A DNA stretch of 14,850 nucleotides from Ettlia oleoabundans. Its lineage: Eukaryota; Chlorophyta; Chlorophyceae; Chlamydomonadales. Below, piece by piece: positions 9,578-14,850 of the stretch. The translations under genes and the position numbers were made by a program. The notes beneath the pieces were generated by a model, which ran no database searches, was not told the origin of the DNA, and saw nothing but the letters and a program-made list of their open reading frames with translations. The stretch lies in assembly GCA_019693395.1 (NCBI GenBank), contig JAAMXP010001566.1, positions 1 through 14,850 on the forward strand. The letters run 5' to 3'. How positions within the stretch are numbered: the first letter of the stretch is position 1; each line of letters begins with the position of its first letter.

Positions 9578-10290
9578 AGGCACCAGTAGCAGCACGCAGC
9601 AGCTTTCAAATACAATGGCCACCCGCCGGTTGGAGCTGGGGCGCAGCGGGAGCCCCAGGTTGAGGCGGCCTGCTGCTCCCAAGCATCCCCTTTCGACACA
9701 CATGACACGCGACAGCAGGAAGACAGCAGCCAACTGAGGGGGCCCAGGGCTCAGGATGGGTGGCGGCGCTCTGTTGTCGCCATGACTCTGACTCCTCAAC
9801 AGGAACCCATGGGTTGGCCGAACAACGTTTGCAGTCATCAAATGCATGCTCTTGTGCTCATGATGTGTTGAACTAGATGATCTAGATAGCAATGCAATGC
9901 CCTTTTCGCTCCTGCAGTGGTGCCTGTGTGATCGAGAAGCTTCCGATCATAGCATGCTAACAAGCGGCGGTGGCGGCAGCAGCAGCGGCAGTTTACCCTC
10001 TCTCTCAGCTGTTTGCTGTCATGTTTCAGGTTTCAATGCTGAGCACATAGAAGCCGCCCACCAAGCCAGACAGATCTATCCAGACACAGAATGTGTATCA
10101 CATCACCGAACCTTGTACGTTCTTTCCAGTTTATCAAACCTCTGAGTTGTTAGGCACCGAAGCAACCAACCCTGTCGATTCGCTTCCTACATTTACTCCC
10201 ACATTCTGCACGGAACGTGCGCGGTTGGCCCGTTTCTTTGCTGATTCCGCCTTGCTCTGCGCGGCGCTTGTTCAACAGCACAGCAGTGAA
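9578..10290. other. Intergenic stretch between genes B and C
   Basis: About 710 bases that should contain the 3' UTR of B and the promoter and leader of C. Open frames here carry no recognisable domain. A short GGC/GCA-rich run lies at about 9965-9990. The bases just before the C start (CAGCAGTGAAATG) resemble those before B (TAGCAGTGCAATG), suggesting a shared leader element. Confidence 0.4.
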
Positions 10291-10420
10291 ATGGTTGCAG
10301 GAAAGAGTGCGATGCTCATCCTAGGTTGCTGCCTGCTGGCAGCGTTGCACCCAGCCTGGGCCGCGTCTGATCGGCAGACGGGCGCCGCCGCTGGACGTAG
10401 CCTGGTGCAGGCGGCTGCAG

Positions 10421-11426
10421 GTGAGGAAAGCACTGTCTGCTATACTGGTATACGTGGTCACGGCAGGCCAGCAGCCATTGCAAGCCTTAACATTATGAAT
10501 TCAGGGGGGTAGGTTTGGGAGCTACTGGCAGGGAGTTGGCTCCATGAGCGGTGAATGGGTTCCCCCAGCCTGAAAACTGATTCCACCCGAACGGAGTATA
10601 ATAGCCCATTTCACGTCCATCCATTGTTCATGTTTTTATGGGAAGGTAATGGGCTGTGAATGGATATGATCCATTTGTACCCAGTACTGCCGTATTGCTA
10701 GAATGGCATACTATCGATGTCATTTGCCACATTTGCTCTTGCTCAATTTCCCAAGCTGACTCTCCTAGCACCCCATAGCCACAATGTAGACCACAATTTA
10801 GCCTGCTCAGGCTGTAGAATCCTCCATCTCTTGGAGGGGTCTGTGTCGCTAGTTCCGTTGCGGTTAGGCAGACTGTAACACAAAAAGCAAAAGCATTTAG
10901 TTTCCACTCCTTCTCCCATTTCCCTGCTATAGCTAGCTTGCTCACTTCTGCCACCTCTCTTGCATTTGCTCACTGGTTGTGATATGACGTTCATCTTATA
11001 CTCACATGAAAACCTGGGTCACAAGGCACAACATGAAAATGGCCCCACAAGGGGCTCGGGATGCATGGCAATACAACATGCATGGCAAGGATGCAGTGCA
11101 CAGAAGTGTTACAGCACTTCAGCAATGTGTGATAATTTTTATTTGGTTGAGGGAGATACTGATTGTGGATTTACCATTAACAGTAGAATATATGCATTCT
11201 GTCAGCGATCATTAGGCAGGGTGGTATGGCTAGATGTTGCAAACAATTTGCTGACAGAAGTTCTTGACAAGTAGCTTTATAAGTGGCTTGCTCGGCCGCG
11301 ATCTGCTTGCTGTGTACCACGACAGCTTTTCAGCTGAGCTCACGGCCTGGGAGCTGTTCCTTGAGCTTCACCTCATGTTAACCGCCCAAGCAACACTAGT
11401 GACAGCAAAACCCTGCATTTGTGCAG
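10421..11426 (+). other. Unusually long first intron of gene C with foreign-looking insert
   Basis: At 1006 bases it is three to four times longer than intron 1 of A (325) and B (237). Roughly 10500-11280 looks richer in A and T than the surroundings. It contains short inverted repeats: AGCCCATT near 10602 against AATGGGCT near 10648, and ATGGATATGATCCAT near 10660. A + strand frame ending near 11274 (with DCGFTINSRIYAFCQRSLG) resembles a protein remnant, but I recognise no transposon domain. Confidence 0.5.
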
Positions 11427-11456
11427 ACGGCTTACTATTTCCAGTGCCACCCCCCG

Positions 11457-11574
11457 ATGTGGCAGATCACCTGTTAGCTCCAGCACCAGCCCTTGAGGCA
11501 GATGACCTGTTAGCTCCAGCACCAGCCCTGGATGCAGACGGCCTGTTGGCGCCAGCGCCAGCCCCCAAGGTGGA
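11457..11574 (+). repeat. Tandem 36-bp repeat coding the Ala/Pro hinge of gene C
   Basis: Three units of 36 bases (LLAPAPALEADD, LLAPAPALDADG, LLAPAPAPKVEG) follow a diverged lead unit (LLFPVPPPDVADH). They are close to those of gene A base for base, differing mainly at third codon positions. Confidence 0.85.
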
Positions 11575-12410
11575 GGGTTCCTGCCAGTCAGCCCTTAACT
11601 ACTCCTCAGTCTTCATGCCGCCTCAGGCCCAGTTTCGCTTCCGCCTTTACTGTAAGTGCCCTCGCACTGTGTGGGCCGTGTTTCTCATTGAGCCGTCACC
11701 GTAATCTTACTTGTTAATAGGAACAAAATGTTGTTCAGCTACAGCTCATCAATGCATTGAATTATGCAATGCATGAATTCAAACTGCTGTCCAACGGGCC
11801 GATGGGCAGCAACAGCCTACCAACTACTAGAGAAAGGGTACCTACAATCCCATCATGCAGTGCTATGCATTGATTGCACACCTTTGCGGCATAACGACGC
11901 CAACGTTTGATTCTACCATCTTCCGATGACATCAAGGGTTGTCTTTCTGCCCTGCAGGGAACGGCACCCGCAACTATACCTGCGAGACCTTCACGTTGCA
12001 GTTTGGACCTGCGATGGGCCTTGCAACAACGACCGGCGATTATAAATGTGCGCTGAAGGACACAACCAAGCTGGTTAGGGTGCCTATCACCGCTCGCCTG
12101 CTGCGCTGCCTGCAAGTCGTAGATGCCTGCTGGGCCAGGTAAATTCCCTATTATGTGCTTGCAGGCCTAGTCTACTACAAGTCCCCCTTCCTAGGAGTGG
12201 CTGACTGTGCTGACCCAGTGTCTGGAGATCCAGTGGGGCAGGTGGTCCTGGATACTACTGTGTCTGGTGCAGGTACTCTGAAAGCCTTCCTGAACGTGGG
12301 CTGCAGCAGCTGGGTTGTCACTAGGAGTAAGGAGCAGCAAATTTCATGGGTCGCATGATGAAGGCATGGCCGGCAATGCTGTGCGAAAAAAATTATATAT
12401 CCTTCCCCAT

Positions 12411-12489
12411 CTTGCCGCTGCCCCTGCCGCTGCCGCTGCCTGCTGCCGCTGCCACTGCCCGCTGCCGCTGCTGCTGCCGCTGCCGCTGA
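12411..12489 (+). repeat. CTGCCG-type microsatellite at the end of gene C intron 4
   Basis: About 78 bases of imperfect CTGCCG/CTGCC repeats lie just before the acceptor of exon 5. The matching intron of gene B has only a loose trace of CACTGCCGCAGCC-like units. The tract may act as the pyrimidine-rich part of the acceptor. Confidence 0.75.
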
Positions 12490-12940
12490 GATCCCACTGT
12501 CGCCAACATGCAGTTTTCGTGTTGCCCTCGCCTGACGGCAGCAGCGAGCCGTGGGCAGGTTCAAACTCAGCACAGACGGAGCGTTACCGCCTGTTAATTA
12601 TGCTGTGCGGCACAGCACGACTGGCGGGGTAAGCACTGCTTAGACACGCACGGCTAGCATATATGCGTATATACTATACTAGCAACTAGCAGCGGGAGAC
12701 TTGTGGAGCAGCATTTCACTCCAATTGCGTTCTCCACACTGGTTTCGGTGCAGCAACGCCCTGAGACATGCAACGCCCCAAGAGGCGAGTGGGTGCTGGT
12801 CCCATTCACAAGCATAGCCGACTACTACTGGTGCCCCTGATGGCTACAGTTGAACCACCCAACACTCGGTACAAACGGCAAAGCCCCTGGCGTCGACTGG
12901 TGTTTGAAAGCAGTGGCGGCCTCAAGGCAGTGTTGGCTGC

Positions 12941-13387
12941 TTGGCAAAGTTGCAGCTGCAAGCTGCGCCCTGGTTGCCAGGGGGCACACTGTGGTACGTG
13001 GCAGCAAGACAGGGAGCCCCACAACCTGTAGGGGCCAGGCAGCCAGTTGGGCAGGCTCTGCCACGACGGCAGCTCTCAGGATTCGTCCCCGTGTACTGGT
13101 CAAAAGAAGCTCTCCCTGTGCTACCGGCCCTGGCCGTGTCAAATGCTGGGCTTGTCACATGTTTGCATTTGTCTTACGCATGCCCTCCTTTTTTGGTGCT
13201 AAGGCGAATATCATGATATGTTGGATCATGCCCTGCATCAATCACGAGCTTGCACAGTTAGCTATGACCATCTCAGATTGCCGACGAGGGGCTGCAGCTG
13301 CAACAGAACGGGGATTCTGTTGTGCAGCCAGCTGACGTGTTAGCTGGTGAAGCAACTGATGAGAACTGGAAAAGCTGGGGCCTGTAG
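12941..13387 (+). CDS. Candidate 3' part of a gene, faint Tic22-like motif
   Basis: Two coding-looking pieces can be joined in phase 0: about 12941-13135 and 13277-13387, the second after TCTCAG and ending in TAG. The first reads APWLPGGTLWYVAARQGAPQ and later FVPVYWSKEALPVLPALA. The second reads IADEGLQLQQNGDSVVQ and ends DENWKSWGL. PVYWSKEAL recalls the PVYFSKED-like motif near the C-terminus of Tic22 chloroplast-import proteins, but this rests on memory of one motif. Another open frame from an ATG at 12840, overlapping the gene C stop as TGATG, gives LVFESSGGLKAVLAAW and might be its upstream part in a shifted frame. A TGTAA signal lies 110 bases past the stop. It could be a short real gene, a displaced 3' fragment or a pseudogene. 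The donor at 13136 (GTGTCA) is weak. Confidence 0.3.
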
Positions 13388-13483
13388 TTATCCGAGTCTG
13401 CTAACACCGAGGGGAACCAGTGGGAACCAGAGCTGCAAGAACTCACCAACGCCTGAGGTGACCAGATCAGGAGAACTGGACTA

Positions 13484-13501
13484 TTACACAGAAGGCTGTA
13501 A
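13484..13501. terminator. Closely spaced TGTAA signals on opposite strands
   Basis: TGTAA at 13497-13501 (+) follows the stop at 13387 by 110 bases. TGTAA on the minus strand at 13488-13484 follows the minus-strand stop at 13695 by about 207 bases. TGTAA is the usual polyadenylation signal in many green algae. The pair fits two convergent genes, but short motifs occur by chance. Confidence 0.3.
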
Positions 13502-13694
13502 CTGTACAAGAGTGGAAGGGACGACGGTTGGTGGGGTTCAAGCAGGATACAATGAAAAGCTGGAAGGGCCAGGAGCAAAGAATGAACAGGCCCAGAGCCA
13601 GCAGGGACAGAGTCTAAATATACAAGCGAGAAAGCAAGAAAAGAAAGCTGATTAGTTTCAGATCTTTCAGAAGCCGTATGTACTGCTCAGTTAC

Positions 13695-14237
13695 TTAGCT
13701 GGCTGACAGCTTCAGCTTGGATTCTTCTACAGCAGCGATGTGGCCGTGGAAGGGAAAGAGGCACTGTTTGCGGCGCCCTGGCTGCATCTTGCACTTGCTG
13801 TAGGATTGGAGACCACCAGCAAACATATGGGACATGAGAAGCACGTGCATGGCGAAGCAATCAGCCCGCTGGTGCTTTGAGGCATCCAAGGGGACTGCTT
13901 TCCACCTCAGCCGTGCACCCACTTCGTCCTTGGCTGCCGAGTAGCCAAGGTTAACTGACATCCTCCTCAGCTGTTTCAAGGGCCAGGCAGGTTGCTTTAG
14001 GCCCACTGTCTTTGCTACTACGCCACCCAGCCAGGTCTGAAGGGCGCGTTCTGGACACTTGAAAGAGGTATGAACGTACCAAGAGCTGCCTGTGCAACAT
14101 CAGATCCTCTTGACGTTGCAGCATGAAGGCCTCGGCATGTAATAGGGGGTGGCAGCAAGACGCGCTTCTGCTTGCACCGCCTTCAGGCAATGGCCTGCTT
14201 GCTTCGGGCCCGCAGAATCGTGCAGAGACGCTTCCAT
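13695..14237 (-). CDS. Candidate minus-strand coding region, structure unresolved
   Basis: Three successive frames look coding. From ATG at 14237: MEASLHDSAGPKQAGHCLKA and on to TPYYMPRPSCC, open to about 14095. Next, a frame with LQRQEDLMLHRQLLVRSYLF ending LALETAEEDVS and a stop at about 13951. Last, a frame open from about 14006 to TAA at 13695, with VNLGYSAAKDEVGARLRW, CFAMHVLLMSHMFAGG and QCLFPFHGHIAAVEES. Joining them needs short introns that I cannot place with confidence (a possible donor is GTACGT near 14080), or else frameshifts in a decaying gene. I recognise no family. Confidence 0.3.
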
Positions 14238-14426
14238 TCCCAACTTGGTGGAGAACTTAGGTCTCTTTTCCGATGTGATAGCAAGCTAATATCTAGTGCG
14301 CGTTGAGGCCGTTTGAGTGTACGCCCACTGTCCTGTGCAGGTCACGTGAGAGCATCTGCCATTCTCCCACACAGCCCATACCTCGCCGCTGGGTTCAGCA
14401 GGCTTACCAGACAAGAGGGTCTATAG

Positions 14427-14693
14427 ACAGAATGCAGCCTCACGCTGGCTTGCACTCCGACTTCAAACAGTCCCCCACCCGGCGCAGCTGGCAGGGTAGC
14501 GGCAGCCAGCCGGGAAAATGCCAGCTGGCAGGGAGGCGGCAGCCAGCAAGGGGGCGCCAATCAGCAGGGAGGCACTCAGCGGCAGAGCAGCCCCGGCACG
14601 CCACCAACCAGTGGACAAGCTGGTGCGATCCAGTTTGTTGGAGGCGTGAGGACCATGGGAGGCACACAGTTCATGCCGCACGGCCCCGCGTGA
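14427..14693 (+). CDS. Candidate C-terminal exon, Gly/Gln-rich, of an unrecognised gene
   Basis: A + strand frame is open from an acceptor-like CTATAG at 14426 to TGA at 14691-14693. It codes a low-complexity part with repeated Gln-Gly-Gly (WQGGGSQQGGANQQGGTQRQ) and then a conserved-looking end, GAIQFVGGVRTMGGTQFMPH. The stop overlaps a perfect GTGAGT donor at 14690, so the exon may instead splice to one beyond the window. Upstream exons may lie at 14303-14420 (an acceptor CCTGTGCAG ends at 14340). The family is not recognised. The Gln-Gly-Gly spacer suggests a disordered linker. Confidence 0.3.
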   Translation, partial: TECSLTLACTPTSNSPPPGAAGRVAAASRENASWQGGGSQQGGANQQGGTQRQSSPGTPPTSGQAGAIQFVGGVRTMGGTQFMPHGPA

Positions 14694-14821
14694 GTGGTCC
14701 TTGCAAAAACCATGCGTAGTACTGCCGCCGTCGGATTGAGCTGCCCTGCATCTATCTCGAGTAGCAGCCCGCTGCTCAAGTGAATGGCCCTACTGAGCTT
14801 GCAATAAAGCTGCCTTCATTC

Positions 14822-14850
14822 AACCCCCTCCCTCCCTCCCTCCCTCCCTC
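14822..14850. repeat. CCCTC simple repeat at the right edge
   Basis: CCCTC-type repeats run to the last base and may continue outside. A similar run opens the window (1-20), where it lies in an MSH5 intron. An AATAAA-like motif precedes this copy at about 14801. Confidence 0.8.

Larger units (their letters stand above)
10291..12840 (+). pseudogene. Gene C: third paralogue, frameshifted in exon 5
   Basis: The six-exon plan of A and B is kept: 10291-10420, 11427-11651, 11958-12047, 12165-12272, 12514-12628 and 12754-12840. The signal peptide (AMLILGCCLLAALHPAWA) resembles that of B. Exon 2 has the hinge, opening with LLFPVPPPDV before three Ala/Pro units. Exons 3 and 4 read NGTRNYTCETF and KSPFLGVADCAD. 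In exon 5 the run of G after CCGT is one base shorter than in B (three against four, at about 12551-12554), so the frame shifts just after SSEPW. Read through, it ends at TAA 12630-12632. If spliced as in the paralogues it ends at TAG 12815-12817. Either way the NYAVRHST and DYYWCP parts are lost, although their codons remain intact in the other frame. It is a recent pseudogene, a truncated protein, or a one-base sequencing error. Without the shift the product would be about 251 residues. Confidence 0.75.

Noticed and set aside
9515..9892. Minus-strand frame of 125 codons after gene B
   Set aside because: It overlaps gene B exon 6 antisense, and its composition shows no domain, signal or membrane pattern.
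10628..10994. Minus-strand frames inside the long intron of gene C
   Set aside because: No transposase, reverse transcriptase or integrase motif was seen. They are noted only as part of the insert.

Overview
This window looks like nuclear DNA of a green alga (Chlorophyta, perhaps trebouxiophyte- or chlorophyte-like). The reasons are intron-rich genes with short GT-AG introns and one likely GC-AG intron, a moderately GC-rich background, long Gln/His and Ala/Pro low-complexity runs inside proteins, and TGTAA-type 3' signals. No bacterial operon, rRNA, tRNA, CRISPR array or intact transposon was seen. All gene models below were built by hand from reading frame, splice-site phase and paralogue comparison. 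No database search was run.

Left part (1-1312, + strand): the last three visible exons of a MutS homologue, best matched to meiotic MSH5. It carries a roughly 90-residue Gln-rich insertion inside the ATPase domain. Convergent to it, on the - strand from 3874 down to 1828, is a six-exon gene for an unrecognised multi-pass membrane protein of about 412 residues. An exon end in it has been partly duplicated. A stretch of about 1.16 kb with no firm gene (3875-5032) holds a TATA-like site and then the leader of the next gene.

Centre (5033-12840, + strand): the main feature, a tandem array of three paralogous genes (called A, B and C here) for small secreted, cysteine-containing proteins with N-glycosylation sites. 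Each has six exons with the same splice phases (1,1,1,1,0), a signal-peptide exon, an Ala/Pro-repeat hinge of 12-residue units in A and C that is missing from B, and a conserved core ending in a Tyr-Trp-Cys-Pro tail. The core resembles the DUF3455 family as I remember it. A and B look intact. C has a one-base deletion in exon 5 and a 1-kb first intron of different composition, so it is probably a decaying copy, or its sequence contains an error. A possible single-pass membrane protein lies on the - strand between A and B.

Right part (12841-14850): three weaker candidates. One is a + strand coding fragment ending at 13387, with a faint Tic22-like motif. One is a - strand coding region (14237-13695) in several frames. 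One is the Gly/Gln-rich C-terminal exon of a + strand gene near the right edge. Runs of CCCTC repeats sit at both ends of the window.
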